From Sphingobium sp. EM0848 (GTDB taxonomy: Bacteria > Pseudomonadota > Alphaproteobacteria > Sphingomonadales > Sphingomonadaceae), in NCBI RefSeq assembly GCF_013375555.1, contig NZ_JABXWB010000003.1:186001-250000 (forward strand): a stretch of DNA of 64,000 bases, written 5' to 3'. Numbering within the stretch: position 1 is the first letter of the stretch; the number at the start of each line of letters is the position of its first letter. Below the pieces are notes generated by a model, which did no database searches, was not told the DNA's origin, and saw only the letters and a program-made list of their open reading frames with translations. Shown piece by piece: positions 17,836 through 28,012 of this stretch. Both the position numbers and the translations under genes were made by a program.

Positions 17836-18493
17836 CTTTGTCTTCCTTGATTGCCGAAGTCGCTAAGATCGTCGCGGGACACTGCAGCTTTCATTTTCAT
17901 CGCGACACTCCGAAAAGCGCCGCGCGGATCTAGCTAGAGCACGTCTGCCCCCGCGACCTAGGGCCATTTCGGGCATTTTTGACGGAGCCAGATCAGCCTA
18001 CCAAGCTTGCCCGAAGATTTCCGCTAAGCGACCTGTCGCCGCTCTGCGCTCGCCTTTCGACAGTCCCCTTGGGACGGTCACCTGGACGATCAACCGCACA
18101 TCAACGGCAATGCAGATCTCGAACGCTAATACCATTCGCGATTGTTGCGTGCAAATCGCGATACGTCCGTTACCGCGCCTGTCCGACCTCGCCGTGAAAG
18201 ACCTCGCCAGCATCCGGCCGAAGACGGCGCGGGTAGTCCAAGCAGGGCACCAGAGCGAAGCATGCCCCCGGATTCCTCGGGGTCCCATCTACTGGGAGAC
18301 TAACGGGGCTAAGGTGCAACGCGCGCCGCGGCAGGCGAAATGGCACCATCGAAAACATAAATCATGGTTCTAGGGCATGGCCCGCTTTTGCATCAATATT
18401 GCAACATGGGCTGGCGCCTCTCGTAGCCGCACGGCACTTAAAATCAGTGAAGGCGCAATTCCCAGTGAAGGCGCAATCCAAGGAGGCGAGAAT
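17836..18493. promoter_or_regulatory. Divergent control region with tandem repeat
   Basis: 658 bp separate the minus-strand SDR-ALDH genes from the plus-strand cupin-receptor genes. No conserved protein is seen on either strand. The only clear structure is a tandem duplication at 18445-18479 just before the cupin gene. Promoters for both directions are expected here but I cannot place them. Confidence 0.4.
18445..18479. repeat. Tandem 18/17-bp direct repeat before cupin gene
   Basis: CAGTGAAGGCGCAATTCC (18445-18462) is followed without gap by CAGTGAAGGCGCAATCC (18463-18479), differing by one T. The second copy ends just before the AAGGAGG ribosome site of the cupin gene. It may be a double operator or a replication slippage product. 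Confidence 0.85.
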
Positions 18494-19360
18494 ATGGCCA
18501 CCGGTTCATTGCACGACGTTCAGTCCGGCCCGCGTTATACGGTACACCGCGGTGTCCAGAATCCACCGGCGGACCAATGGGCGCCATTCGACTGGATTGA
18601 ACCGAGCCTCGGTCGGCAGATCCACGGTGAAGTGACGATAGCCCGACCGGAAGGCACGTCGGGATCGCTGCAGGCCGGCTTCTGGCGGACCGGGCCGACC
18701 GCTCCCGGCGCGAATGCGGACGGATCGCACAAGTTTCTCTGTTCCGCGCCGCTTGGCGACGAGCTTGCCTGCGTGATCGACGGCAGCGCGACGCTGACCG
18801 TGACCTCCACCGGCCAGAGCTATCGGGTTGGGCCCGGCTCCGTCATCAACCTGCCCAAGGGCCTCGAAGTGCAATGGGAGATCGAGGCGCCGGCCTTCAA
18901 GAAATACTGGTGTATCTGGAATGGCACCGAGCCGACCGCAAATCCGCCGCGGGATCTCATGATCAGGCATGTCAGCGACAATCCAGCCGACTGGGACGTG
19001 TTTCATTTCGTCGAGCCCAAGGAGGGCGCGCTGGTCGCAGGCGAGTACTACGTCATCAGAGGCGGAGGCTCGACGGGCTCCTTCATGAGCTGCGTATGGC
19101 GGTCGGGCAAGGGGATCGCCGGCAGCGTTGTCGATGAAAACGGCACGCTCGTCACGCCCTATACCTGCACGAACGGCGACGAGACCATCCTGCTCCTCGA
19201 GGGCGAGGTAGACGTGGTCGAGACCGACAGCGGAAGGACGCAGTCGTTCAAGGCGGGCGACGTGATCGGCCTTTCGTCCGGCCAGCATATCACGTGGACG
19301 TCCAAGGGGCCGTTCTGCAAGAAATTGTCGGTCGTCTCCCGCGACGCGCTTCCGGAATAA
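18494..19360 (+). CDS. Double-cupin protein (EutQ/DUF861-like cupins)
   Basis: 288 residues from ATG 18494, preceded by AAGGAGG; the frame is open upstream, but no conserved residues lie there. Two similar cupin domains follow one another (about residues 20-150 and 155-285). Each has the beta-barrel pattern of a hydrophobic strand, an ELACVIDGSATLT or ETILLLEGEVDVV turn and a GPGSVINLPKGLEVQW or KAGDVIGLSSGQHITW motif. Metal-binding His residues are few, so it may bind a ligand rather than catalyse. It precedes a TonB receptor. The role is unknown; carbohydrate or aromatic acid binding and isomerisation are possible. Confidence 0.72.
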   Translation: MATGSLHDVQSGPRYTVHRGVQNPPADQWAPFDWIEPSLGRQIHGEVTIARPEGTSGSLQAGFWRTGPTAPGANADGSHKFLCSAPLGDELACVIDGSATLTVTSTGQSYRVGPGSVINLPKGLEVQWEIEAPAFKKYWCIWNGTEPTANPPRDLMIRHVSDNPADWDVFHFVEPKEGALVAGEYYVIRGGGSTGSFMSCVWRSGKGIAGSVVDENGTLVTPYTCTNGDETILLLEGEVDVVETDSGRTQSFKAGDVIGLSSGQHITWTSKGPFCKKLSVVSRDALPE

Positions 19361-19510
19361 TCATGGCCTTCTGCCGACCGCGGCAATTCGCACGCTGCCG
19401 TCAGCACGCAAGGACCTTGGGAAGCGACAAGTACAATGAGGGTGATGGCGACCATATCCTATCAAGAGGTCTTCAGCCGTCTCGAAAATTTATAACAGGG
19501 AGTGAGTGGA

Positions 19511-21973
19511 ATGAACATCATTACAAGGTCCGGCCTGCTTGCTTCTGCGGCTGTCGTCTTCACGGTCAGCGCCCCACCAGCCTGGGCACAAGCCGCCGAC
19601 GCATCGTCCGCCGAGGCAAGCGCGGAATCGACCAGCGACATCATCGTCACGGCCAACAAGCGCAACGAAAACATCAACAAGGTCGGCGCCAGCATCGCAG
19701 CGTTCGACACCTCGCTCCTTGAAAAGCGCAACATCGGCAAGGCCGAAGATCTGGTCAAATACGTCCCGGGCATGGCGCTGGCGCCGTCAACCCACGGCAC
19801 CCCGGTCTACACCCTGCGAGGCATCGGCTACAATGCCGACGCGCTGGGCGTCTATCCGGCGGTCAGCATCTCGATGGATCAAGCGCCGCTGACCTTCCCG
19901 GTCCTCGCCGGCCACTCGCTCTACGACCTTGAGCGCGTCGAAGTCCTGAAGGGTCCGCAGGGCACCCTGTTCGGCCAGAATTCGACCGGAGGTGCGATCA
20001 ACTACGTCGCCGCCAAGCCAACCAAGGATCTCCAGGCCGGCTTTAACCTCGATTATGGCCGCTTTAACGAAATACACGGCAGCGGCTATATCAGCGGGCC
20101 GATCAGCGACACCGTGCAGATGCGCCTAGCGTTCGATGCCAAGCATCGCGACGCCTGGCAGTATAATTTTCTCGATCCCTCGCAGAAGAATGGGACAGAG
20201 AATTACTTTGCCGGCCGCCTGATTACCGCCTGGCAGGCCAGCGACCGGCTGAAGTTCGCGCTGAATATCAACGGATCGGTCGATCGCTCGCAGCCGCAGG
20301 CGCTGCAGCTAATCGCCTCTCTCCCGTCCACTACTTCGGCGCCGACCTTTGCGGAGCTGAATGCGGCGCTCGCGCCGCAAAACCTCCGCGCCGCGAGCTG
20401 GTCGACGGTTGCCCGCACCCCCGGTCCGCTGACCGGCGGGCTGCCTTTTCCGCTCAATCCCGCCCCGGGCTACACGCCGGGCTTCCAGTCTATTACGAAG
20501 CCCGCCGTGCCGACGGGTGACCGCAACCTGTTCCAGGCCACGCTGCGCGCTGACCTGGACTTGAGTGACAGCATCGCCATCACTTCGATCACCGGCTTCA
20601 GCCGGCTGACCCAGAATATGTCGTTCGACCTGGACGGCTCTCCCTATCAATTTGTCGACAATCCCCGCGACGAGGGCAAGATCAGCGACTTTTCGCAAGA
20701 ACTACGGATCTCCAATGCCGCGGCTCCCGGCCAGCAGTTTCGTTGGACCGTCGGAGGCAATTACAACCACAGCAAGGTGGTTGAATCCCAGGACATTCCC
20801 TTCGGTGACAACGGGGTGTCCAATGCGGCAGTCGCCTGGGCTCATATCTCTACCATCGACAGTCGGGGCAAGATGGACAATGTCGCCGCGTTCGCCAACG
20901 GTGAATTTGATTTGACCGATCAGATCACGCTGAAAGGGGGCATCCGCTACACCCACTCGGTCAACCACGAGCGGTTGTGCAACAGCGACACTACGCCCGA
21001 TCAGCGCGCTTCGGTAGCGTTCGGTCTCGGCATAAACAATCCGGGTGCCTGCTTCACGCTCTTCCCGGATTTCTCGAATGGCAAGCCTTACCTGGACCGC
21101 CTTTCCGAGGATAACGTCTCGTGGAAGGTGGGTATTGACTTCAAGCCGACGCGTGACCTGCTGTTCTACGCCAACGTTTCGCGGGGCTTCAAGGCGGGCA
21201 GCTTCCCGGTACTCACCGCCACCACGACCGACACTTTCAGGCCTGCCAAACAGGAACAGGTCACCTCGTACGAAGGCGGCTTCAAGGCCAAGTTCCTGGG
21301 CAACGTGGTACAATGGACCGGAGCGATCTTCTATCAAGACTACCGGGACAAGCAGATCCAGGGCACGTTCGTGGACGTGAACTTCGGCCTGCTCCAGCGC
21401 CTCGACAACGTGCCGAAGTCGCATATCTTCGGCGTTGAAACCGACCTTGTGGTCCGGCCCGTGTCTGGCCTCACCCTGACGGGCTCGGCCAGCTACTTAA
21501 AGACCAAGGTGGACGAATACACAGCCACCACGGTGTTCGGGAACATCGGCGGTCCGAACCACAATCAGCCGTTCAACTTCGCCGGCAACCGTCTGCCCTT
21601 CGCCCCGAGCTGGAGCTTGACCGGAGACGTCGATTACCGGATCGCGACGGGCAATGGTGGATCAGTCTTCGTCGGCGGTTCGGTGAACTATCGCTCTGAT
21701 GTTGATGCCTATATTGGCGGCAGCATCCTGCGCATTCCCGGCGCGCCCGCTCGGTCGATCAAGCCGTATCCGTTCCGGATCGATGGCTACACCCTGGTCG
21801 ACGCCCGTATCGGCTACGATTTCCCCGGTGACCGGCTCACCATATCGGCCTGGGGCAAGAACATCTTCAACCAATTCAACGTCCAGAACGTCATCTCGTA
21901 CAACGATATCATCACGCAGGCCACCGGCATGCCGACCACTTACGGTGTGTCGCTGAAGGTCCGCTTCAAGTAA
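19511..21973 (+). CDS. TonB-dependent outer-membrane receptor
   Basis: 820 residues from ATG 19511, with AGGGAG 8 nt upstream. A signal peptide ends near APPAWAQ. The TonB box DIIVTANKR, plug (IGKAEDLVKYVPGMALAP, LERVEVLKGPQGTLFGQNST) and barrel, ending in the aromatic residue of KVRFK, are complete. It is distinct from the receptor at 5773. It probably imports the substrate of the surrounding enzymes (cupin, SDR, ALDHs) and is likely co-transcribed with the cupin gene about 150 bp upstream. Confidence 0.93.
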   Translation: MNIITRSGLLASAAVVFTVSAPPAWAQAADASSAEASAESTSDIIVTANKRNENINKVGASIAAFDTSLLEKRNIGKAEDLVKYVPGMALAPSTHGTPVYTLRGIGYNADALGVYPAVSISMDQAPLTFPVLAGHSLYDLERVEVLKGPQGTLFGQNSTGGAINYVAAKPTKDLQAGFNLDYGRFNEIHGSGYISGPISDTVQMRLAFDAKHRDAWQYNFLDPSQKNGTENYFAGRLITAWQASDRLKFALNINGSVDRSQPQALQLIASLPSTTSAPTFAELNAALAPQNLRAASWSTVARTPGPLTGGLPFPLNPAPGYTPGFQSITKPAVPTGDRNLFQATLRADLDLSDSIAITSITGFSRLTQNMSFDLDGSPYQFVDNPRDEGKISDFSQELRISNAAAPGQQFRWTVGGNYNHSKVVESQDIPFGDNGVSNAAVAWAHISTIDSRGKMDNVAAFANGEFDLTDQITLKGGIRYTHSVNHERLCNSDTTPDQRASVAFGLGINNPGACFTLFPDFSNGKPYLDRLSEDNVSWKVGIDFKPTRDLLFYANVSRGFKAGSFPVLTATTTDTFRPAKQEQVTSYEGGFKAKFLGNVVQWTGAIFYQDYRDKQIQGTFVDVNFGLLQRLDNVPKSHIFGVETDLVVRPVSGLTLTGSASYLKTKVDEYTATTVFGNIGGPNHNQPFNFAGNRLPFAPSWSLTGDVDYRIATGNGGSVFVGGSVNYRSDVDAYIGGSILRIPGAPARSIKPYPFRIDGYTLVDARIGYDFPGDRLTISAWGKNIFNQFNVQNVISYNDIITQATGMPTTYGVSLKVRFK

Positions 21974-22345
21974 CCCCCGCCTCGGCGCTGACGCGGACGG
22001 GCGAAAGCCTGCCGCGCGAGCGTCCTTTCTGGCCGTAAGTCTTACCTGAGCCGACCCTGGCTGGAATCCGCCCATCGTCCCGGCCAGCGAAGGGCATAGG
22101 CTTCGAACCATCGGGCAGACAGGCCCGGGCGTAAGCGGACAAAGTCCGTGGCCCTCTTAGTTGTAGCATATAAAAATGCCGGGTGACCACTCAGTGGGGG
22201 CCGGTCACGGAATGCATTCAAGCACTTGAGCTGTTGCGAGCGCTTCTCAAAGATTCGTTTTGAACGTCAACTATAATGTCCGCATTCCAGCACCTGAACA
22301 AGCTAGCACATCGCTTCGAGTTGATTCTATTGGACGGGTACGCCT
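21974..22345. other. Intergenic region, nothing recognised
   Basis: 372 bp between the receptor and gabD-like genes. No convincing frame and no strong hairpin. A promoter for the dehydrogenase gene probably lies here but cannot be placed. Confidence 0.4.
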
Positions 22346-23836
22346 ATGACGTCGCAAGCAAAGATCGCAAGCCGCCCGCCTAATTTGGCCGACGGCTCAC
22401 TCCTGCGCAGCGCCTGCTTTATCGCCGGCGCCTGGACGCTGGCTGACAGTGGTGCCACTTTAGCGGTCACAAACCCCGCAACCGGCGAACTGTTGGCGAC
22501 CGTGCCCGACATGGGGGCGGCCGAAGCCAACCGTGCAATTGCCGCCGCCGACGCTGCTTGGCCAGCTTGGCGTGCGCTGACGGCAAAGGAGCGGGCCGCG
22601 CTGCTCCGCAAATGGTTCGATTTGATCGTCGCCAACCAAGAAGACCTTGCAACGATCATGACGGCCGAGCAAGGCAAGCCGCTGGCGGAAAGTCGCGGCG
22701 AAATCATGTATGCAGCTTCTTACGTCGAGTGGTTCGCCGAGGAAGGAAAGCGCATCTACGGCGATACCGTTCCCAGCTTCGCCTCCGACCGGCGTATCGT
22801 CGTCCTGAAGCAGCCGATTGGAGTCTGCGCTGCCATCACGCCGTGGAACTTCCCTGCGGCAATGATCACCCGGAAGGCTGGCCCGGCGCTGGCCGCCGGT
22901 TGCACGATGGTGGTCAAGCCGTCCGAAGAAACGCCGCTTTCGGCCTTGGCGCTTGCGGTGCTGGCCGAGCGGGCGGGCATTCCGGGCGGCGTCTTCTCGG
23001 TCTTGACCGGATCGGCGACAGAAATCGGCGGAGTAATAACCTCGAGCCCAATCGTACGAAAGGTGACTTTCACGGGATCGACGGCCGTGGGCAAGAAGAT
23101 CATCGTGCAGGCGGCATCGACCGTGAAACGCACGTCGATGGAGTTGGGCGGCAACGCGCCTTTCATCGTATTCGACGACGCGGACATCGATGCGGCCGTG
23201 AAGGGAGCGCTCGCTTCCAAATACCGCAATGCCGGGCAGACCTGCGTTTGCGCCAATCGACTGTTTGCGCAAGACAAAATCTACGACGCCTTCGTCGCGA
23301 AATTGACCGAGGCTGTCAATGGCATGAAGGTGGGGAACGGATTTGAGGCTGGCGTGACCATCGGCCCGCTCATCAACGGCAAGGCGGTCGAGAAGGTCAG
23401 CGAGCACGTCTCCGACGCCGTGAGCAAAGGTGCGCGCGTTCTGACCGGCGGCGGACGCCATGCATTGGGACGGACATACTACCTGCCGACGGTTCTGGCC
23501 GATGCGACGCCGGACATGCTGATCTTCAGAGAAGAGACCTTCGGTCCCGTCGCGCCAGTTTTTCGCTTCAGCACCGAGAGGGAAGTCGTCAATCTCGCGA
23601 ATGCCACCGAGTTCGGATTGGCTGCCTATTTCTACGGTCGCGATATCGGACGAATCTTCCGTGTGGCCGAGGCGCTCGAATACGGCATCATCGGCATCAA
23701 CGAAGGCATCATTTCGAGCGAGGTCGCTCCCTTCGGAGGGATGAAGGAAAGCGGCAATGGGCGAGAGGGATCGAAGTACGGAATCGAGGACTACCTCGAG
23801 ATCAAATATTTATGCCTGGGCGGAATAGAGTCGTAG
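22346..23836 (+). CDS. gabD: Succinate-semialdehyde dehydrogenase-like ALDH
   Basis: 496-residue ALDH of the GabD class. Motifs are PWNFPAAMITRK near residue 168 (the Arg/Lys and MITRK wording is typical of GabD), FTGSTAVGKK near residue 244, catalytic Glu in MELGGNAPF near residue 266 and NAGQTCVCANR with a double Cys near residue 300, as in redox-regulated GabD. The C-terminal GGMKESGNGREGSKYG motif is also GabD-like. It oxidises succinate semialdehyde or a related short semialdehyde to the acid. The exact substrate is uncertain because no gabT neighbour is seen. Confidence 0.85.
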   Translation: MTSQAKIASRPPNLADGSLLRSACFIAGAWTLADSGATLAVTNPATGELLATVPDMGAAEANRAIAAADAAWPAWRALTAKERAALLRKWFDLIVANQEDLATIMTAEQGKPLAESRGEIMYAASYVEWFAEEGKRIYGDTVPSFASDRRIVVLKQPIGVCAAITPWNFPAAMITRKAGPALAAGCTMVVKPSEETPLSALALAVLAERAGIPGGVFSVLTGSATEIGGVITSSPIVRKVTFTGSTAVGKKIIVQAASTVKRTSMELGGNAPFIVFDDADIDAAVKGALASKYRNAGQTCVCANRLFAQDKIYDAFVAKLTEAVNGMKVGNGFEAGVTIGPLINGKAVEKVSEHVSDAVSKGARVLTGGGRHALGRTYYLPTVLADATPDMLIFREETFGPVAPVFRFSTEREVVNLANATEFGLAAYFYGRDIGRIFRVAEALEYGIIGINEGIISSEVAPFGGMKESGNGREGSKYGIEDYLEIKYLCLGGIES

Positions 23837-24264
23837 TCAGACGAATTAAGGACAGACAGAAGATCTTATGTATTAACAGCATAATGCAATCCGCCCTCTA
23901 TCGGGCGTATCTCGTTGTATCTGCAAGCATAGTTGCAGGACATATGGTATCGCAGCCATGGGAATTATTTGCGGCGACGATTTGAAGCACCGGAACCACT
24001 TTGGCTTGGGGGCTGGGTGGTGACTCATACTCACATGCTTCGCAGCCAGCAGGCTGGGTGAAAACACCGTCTGGCTCCAGAAAATTGTCGCCAATTGGAC
24101 CTATTGGATCGGGATGCCGACGCATATGATGTTTGCCGAGGCCCACATTCGGGCTCGCATCACTTGCCGTGCTGCCTTGCCGTTCAGGTAAGCCAAGCCA
24201 GGACAAGGTACATTAGGTGTTCGACGCCCGCAGTGGCCGTTGATAGCTAACGAGGACGATAGCC
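23837..24264. other. Intergenic region, nothing recognised
   Basis: 428 bp with lower GC than its surroundings. No frame matches a known family on either strand, and no strong inverted repeat was noticed. Confidence 0.4.
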
Positions 24265-24663
24265 ATGAACAGACAGATGCATTGGCGCGGTCCAGAGGCC
24301 GGGGATTTCAGCGGTGTTCTCTCAGCCCTGCGATCATATTTCGATGGCTTCTACAATTCCGATGCCGACTTGCTGTCGAAGGCGTTTCACGCTTCCGCAC
24401 ACTTGTACTCGGTGGAAAAGGGTGGCCCACGACCTCTCGCGATTGCCTCATATCTCGATATGGTGCGGACCCGCAAGCCGATCGAGATATCCAATCGATT
24501 GGAAGAGGTAAGGTCGCTTTCTTTCATCGATCACAATCTGGCCATCGCTCGGGTCATCGTCGAGAACGCCGCCTCCTATTTTGAAGATACGCTTATCTTC
24601 GCCAAGGATGCGGCAACCTGGAAGATACTTTCGAAGACTTATGTCACACGGCTCAAGGATTAG
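24265..24663 (+). CDS. NTF2/SnoaL-like small protein (lumazine-binding type)
   Basis: 132 residues. The N-terminus (ALRSYFDGFYNSDADLLSKA, FHASAHLYSV) matches the putative lumazine-binding/DUF4440 type of the NTF2-like cone fold, and the ending (DTLIFAKDAATWKILSKTYV) fits as well. Such proteins are cytoplasmic ligand binders or small isomerases/hydratases near catabolic genes. The function here is unknown. No operon partner is close; the next gene is about 295 bp away. Confidence 0.7.
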   Translation: MNRQMHWRGPEAGDFSGVLSALRSYFDGFYNSDADLLSKAFHASAHLYSVEKGGPRPLAIASYLDMVRTRKPIEISNRLEEVRSLSFIDHNLAIARVIVENAASYFEDTLIFAKDAATWKILSKTYVTRLKD

Positions 24664-24957
24664 CCGTCGCGCTTTCGCTGGCAGTCTTCAACCTGAGAGC
24701 CACGAAGGGCAAATCACCAGACTCGATTGGTCATGGGGTGACTGCAGCAGCTAGCTCACCTCCAAAGCGGATCGATGCGCGACCGAGGCGGCCGATGCGT
24801 TGTCGAAGCATTGTCGATCAACTGGGAGTGGAGGGCACCGATTTTGACGAAGTGGTTCTTACGTTCAACCGCAGGGCGGGATTAATCTAACGACAAACGC
24901 ACACGACGTTATGCAGGTCGTGCCAACACTAGATAAACTTCATGGAAGGCGATCGCT

Positions 24958-25638
24958 ATGCAAGACATCACAACTCCCCCGAAGACGGACCGTGTGCGGG
25001 CGCGTCGGATGCATGAGCGCGGGAAGTACGACAAGCAGTCGCTTTATGACGTCATCGACGCTGGCTTCCTTTGCCACGTTGGCTATGTGATCGACGGCGC
25101 CCCATTCGTTACGCCTACTCTGTATTGGCGCGAGGGGAATTACATCTATTGGCATGGCTCCGCAGCCAGTCGGATGCTGGAATCCGTGGAAGGCCGTCCG
25201 GTCTGCATAACGATTTCGCACTTTGATGGCTTCGTGATGGCCCGCTCGGCCTTCAATCACTCGGTAAATTACCGTTCGGTGATGTTGTTGGGCAATGCCG
25301 AACTGGTGGCCGAGCCCGATGAGAAGGCCGAAAGCTTGAAGCATTTCCTCGACAGCCTGTTCCCCGGGCGTTGGGATATGATGCGTCCGATGACCGCACA
25401 GGAGTTGAAGGCGACGTCCGTGCTGCGGATGGAGATCGACGAAGCGTCGGCCAAGTCGCGATCGGGGCCTCCTGGCGATCAGGAAGACGCCGGTGTTCCG
25501 GTCTGGGCCGGCGTCCTGCCGATGTCTTTGATGAGCGGAGTTCCACAACGCGACGTACTCGTTCCGGAAGGTGTGACGGCGCCTGAGCACGTCACGGGCT
25601 TTGACGCCAGCCGCCCCTACAAGGGCTCGGCTGACTGA
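24958..25638 (+). CDS. Pyridoxamine 5'-phosphate oxidase-like flavin protein (Nim-type)
   Basis: 226-residue split-barrel FMN-binding protein. The wording LYDVIDAGFLCHVGYV, PFVTPTLYWREGNYIYWHGS and SVNYRSVMLLGNAELV follows the PNPOx-like family related to nitroimidazole reductase NimA, including the His near residue 64. These proteins bind FMN or haem; many act as reductases of unknown substrates. It lies upstream of a MocR-type regulator. MocR genes are often neighbours of PNPOx-like genes or PLP-linked pathways, so co-regulation is plausible, though about 0.9 kb separates them. Confidence 0.8.
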   Translation: MQDITTPPKTDRVRARRMHERGKYDKQSLYDVIDAGFLCHVGYVIDGAPFVTPTLYWREGNYIYWHGSAASRMLESVEGRPVCITISHFDGFVMARSAFNHSVNYRSVMLLGNAELVAEPDEKAESLKHFLDSLFPGRWDMMRPMTAQELKATSVLRMEIDEASAKSRSGPPGDQEDAGVPVWAGVLPMSLMSGVPQRDVLVPEGVTAPEHVTGFDASRPYKGSAD

Positions 25639-26557
25639 TTGGACACTCCCCGGGAAACCGGGGTCAATTTGCCAGCGACCGAGTGGCCCAATTCTGGCAA
25701 GCTGCGCGGTCGGCAAAGTCCCTAGAAGGGCTTGTCCGTTGGGTAGGGCGTCACCCATAAAGTGCCGTTGAAATCGTCCGGGGCCGTTGCTGAGCCTCAT
25801 CGGATGGCCATATCCCTTTCGATCAGCCTGCGGCCGATGCCCTCTCTCAAAGTGTCTCGCGCGGAGATCTGAGAAATGCTCGATAGTCTCGAAGCCGTTA
25901 TTGCAAAGGTCGAACCCATCTGGCTAGGAGTCGATCCGTTTGATCTTCCGGCTCCGTGCCGTGATAGACAAAGGCATAGCGACAGATCAAGCCGCTACGC
26001 AAGCATGTCAGGTCGCTTGTAAGAGCGGCACTCCATCGCGTTGGCCCTATAGGATTTCATCCCATTTGTTCTGTCATCGGGTGTCAGAACTGAGTGGGAA
26101 GCTTGCGCTTCTCCCATGACTGTGCCAACCGGTTCCGGTCGTCCCTTCCCCTCTGAATGGCCGGAATGACGCGAAAACCGGCGCGGCCAGAGTAGCGGCG
26201 TCCGGCCTCAAAGCATTTCAGAGCGACGCGGGTCGCCAGTTCCGTTCGCCATCTTCCGACAAAGGTCAATCAGCGACGATCGTCGCTGATTGACCTTTAG
26301 CGTCGCACGACCAATAAGCGCATCCCACCAATCTCGGCAGCGGCGTCGCAGCCGCCGTCGGTGATATTGGGACAATGCCCCTTCAATATCCGGGTGGCAC
26401 CGAAGCACCGTTGCGGCGCACAAGTGGTATGGAATTTTGTCCTTTGTAAGTCGCCGATTAGGGCCATTTTTGTTGACGACTATCCAAACGGCGTGCATTC
26501 TTCGTTGCTGTGGGAGGACCATGCTTCGTACCTAGGATCTTTGATGGGGCCATTTCG
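25639..26557. promoter_or_regulatory. Long gap with perfect 38-bp palindrome
   Basis: 919 bp before the MocR-type gene. No frame is convincing; the longest minus-strand frame (26208-26522) runs through the palindrome and has no recognisable domain. The palindrome at 26261-26298 is the only strong structure. The rest may be decayed mobile DNA or a large regulatory region. Confidence 0.45.
26261..26298. repeat. Perfect loopless 38-bp palindrome
   Basis: The left 19 bases, AAAGGTCAATCAGCGACGA, are the exact reverse complement of the right 19 bases. There is no loop; the centre is CGATCG. The ends AAA/TTT give a possible bidirectional terminator, but no gene ends nearby. It could be a regulator operator or an element footprint. 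Confidence 0.9.
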
Positions 26558-28012
26558 ATGCTGCTGAAGACGGACGGAATCGGAGCGCGGTATCAGCAGA
26601 TTTATCGAGCTCTTCGAGATCAAATTCTCACCGGCGTTCTTCCCGAAAAGGCGCGCCTCCCGTCTACGCGCGATCTGTCCCGAGAAGCTGGTGTCTCTCG
26701 CAATACGATTTTATTGGCATACGAGCAGTTGCTCGCCGAAGGATACATCGTAGGCGAGGTCGGAGCGGGAACATTCGTCAGCCCGCACTTGCCCGACACC
26801 CCCTTGGTCAGTTTGGTTGCCCCCGAAGAAAGCGAGAACAGCGGCCATTTCGGCTTGTCGGCCTATGCGATCCGAGCGCAAGTCATTCCGACCCCTTTGA
26901 ACACGCAGCGAACCACTCGATTGGACTACAATTTCCGTTATGGATTGCCCAGCGTTGCTGATTTTCCTTTCGATCTGTGGCGGAAGTTGCTGACACGCCA
27001 TGCGCGCAATTCGGCCATCGAGTCTCTGATATACGGCACGGCGGCGGGACAACCCCGGCTTCGTTCCGCTATTGCCGACTATCTCCGTCGATCGCGTGGC
27101 GTCAATTGCACCGATGAGCAAGTCGTGATCGTCAACGGGTCTCAACAGGCGCTCGACCTTATCGTTCGCGCACTGATAGACCCGAACGATATAGTCGTTG
27201 CCGAAGACCCGCACTACCCTGGTGCGAGAGAAGTCTTTCTTGCCGCCGGCGCGCGTCTCGTTCTCGGCCGTGTCGACGAGCACGGACTTTGCGTCCGCAA
27301 TTTGCCGCACGCAGCGCGGCGCGCACGTCTCGCCTACGTTACGCCATCGCATCAGTTTCCAACGGGAGCGGTCATGCCACTGGCTCGGCGCCTCGAACTT
27401 CTCGCATGGGCGCGCGAGACAGGCGCCTATATCCTAGAGGACGATTACGACAGCGAGTACCGCTATGACAGTCGGCCGGTGGAAGCCGTTCAAGGCCTGG
27501 ATCGACACGGGCACGTCATCTACGCAGGCACCATGTCGAAGACCTTCTTTCCCGGGCTTCGCGTGGGCTATCTCGTGCTTCCTCCCGCATTGATCGACGT
27601 CGTCAAGACTCTCAAGCATATCGCCGACAGGCACACCTCCAGCCTGCAACAAGATGCGCTTACCGACTTTATCGTCGAGGGGCATTTCGAACGGCACCTC
27701 CGGCGAGTCCGAAAGCGCAATGGGGAGCGCCGGAGTACGCTACTTCGATGCCTGACCGAGGAATTTGGCAAAGAAATCTCGGTTACGGGCGCCAACGCAG
27801 GACTTCACATGCTCGTCTGGTTCGCGAACCGGCGCAACGATGAAAGCCATATGATGGTCAAGCGTGCCGAAGACGTTGGCGTCGGCATCTATCCCGTTAC
27901 GCCTTACTATTCGGCTCCGCCCATCCGGGCAGGATTCGTAATGGGATATTCGGCTTTGGAAGAGCCTCAAATTATCAAAGGCGTCAAGCTCTTGGCCGGC
28001 GCATTGAAATGA
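26558..28012 (+). CDS. MocR/GabR-type regulator (GntR HTH fused to class I aminotransferase)
   Basis: 484 residues from ATG 26558; a GTG at 26510 would add 16 residues with no family match. Residues 5-75 are a winged helix of GntR type (YQQIYRALRDQILTG, LPSTRDLSREAGVSRNTILL, GTFVS). Residues 115-480 are an aminotransferase fold I domain with the PLP Lys in AGTMSKTFFPGLRVGY and the Asp-Tyr pair in EDDYDSEYRY. This class uses PLP or PLP-amino acid adducts as signals. Likely targets are neighbours such as the PNPOx-like or gabD-like genes; GabR-type members control GABA use. Confidence 0.9.
   Translation: MLLKTDGIGARYQQIYRALRDQILTGVLPEKARLPSTRDLSREAGVSRNTILLAYEQLLAEGYIVGEVGAGTFVSPHLPDTPLVSLVAPEESENSGHFGLSAYAIRAQVIPTPLNTQRTTRLDYNFRYGLPSVADFPFDLWRKLLTRHARNSAIESLIYGTAAGQPRLRSAIADYLRRSRGVNCTDEQVVIVNGSQQALDLIVRALIDPNDIVVAEDPHYPGAREVFLAAGARLVLGRVDEHGLCVRNLPHAARRARLAYVTPSHQFPTGAVMPLARRLELLAWARETGAYILEDDYDSEYRYDSRPVEAVQGLDRHGHVIYAGTMSKTFFPGLRVGYLVLPPALIDVVKTLKHIADRHTSSLQQDALTDFIVEGHFERHLRRVRKRNGERRSTLLRCLTEEFGKEISVTGANAGLHMLVWFANRRNDESHMMVKRAEDVGVGIYPVTPYYSAPPIRAGFVMGYSALEEPQIIKGVKLLAGALK

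Noticed and set aside
26208..26522. 105-codon minus-strand frame before the MocR-type gene
   Set aside because: It passes through the perfect palindrome, has no known domain and no ribosome site; probably chance.
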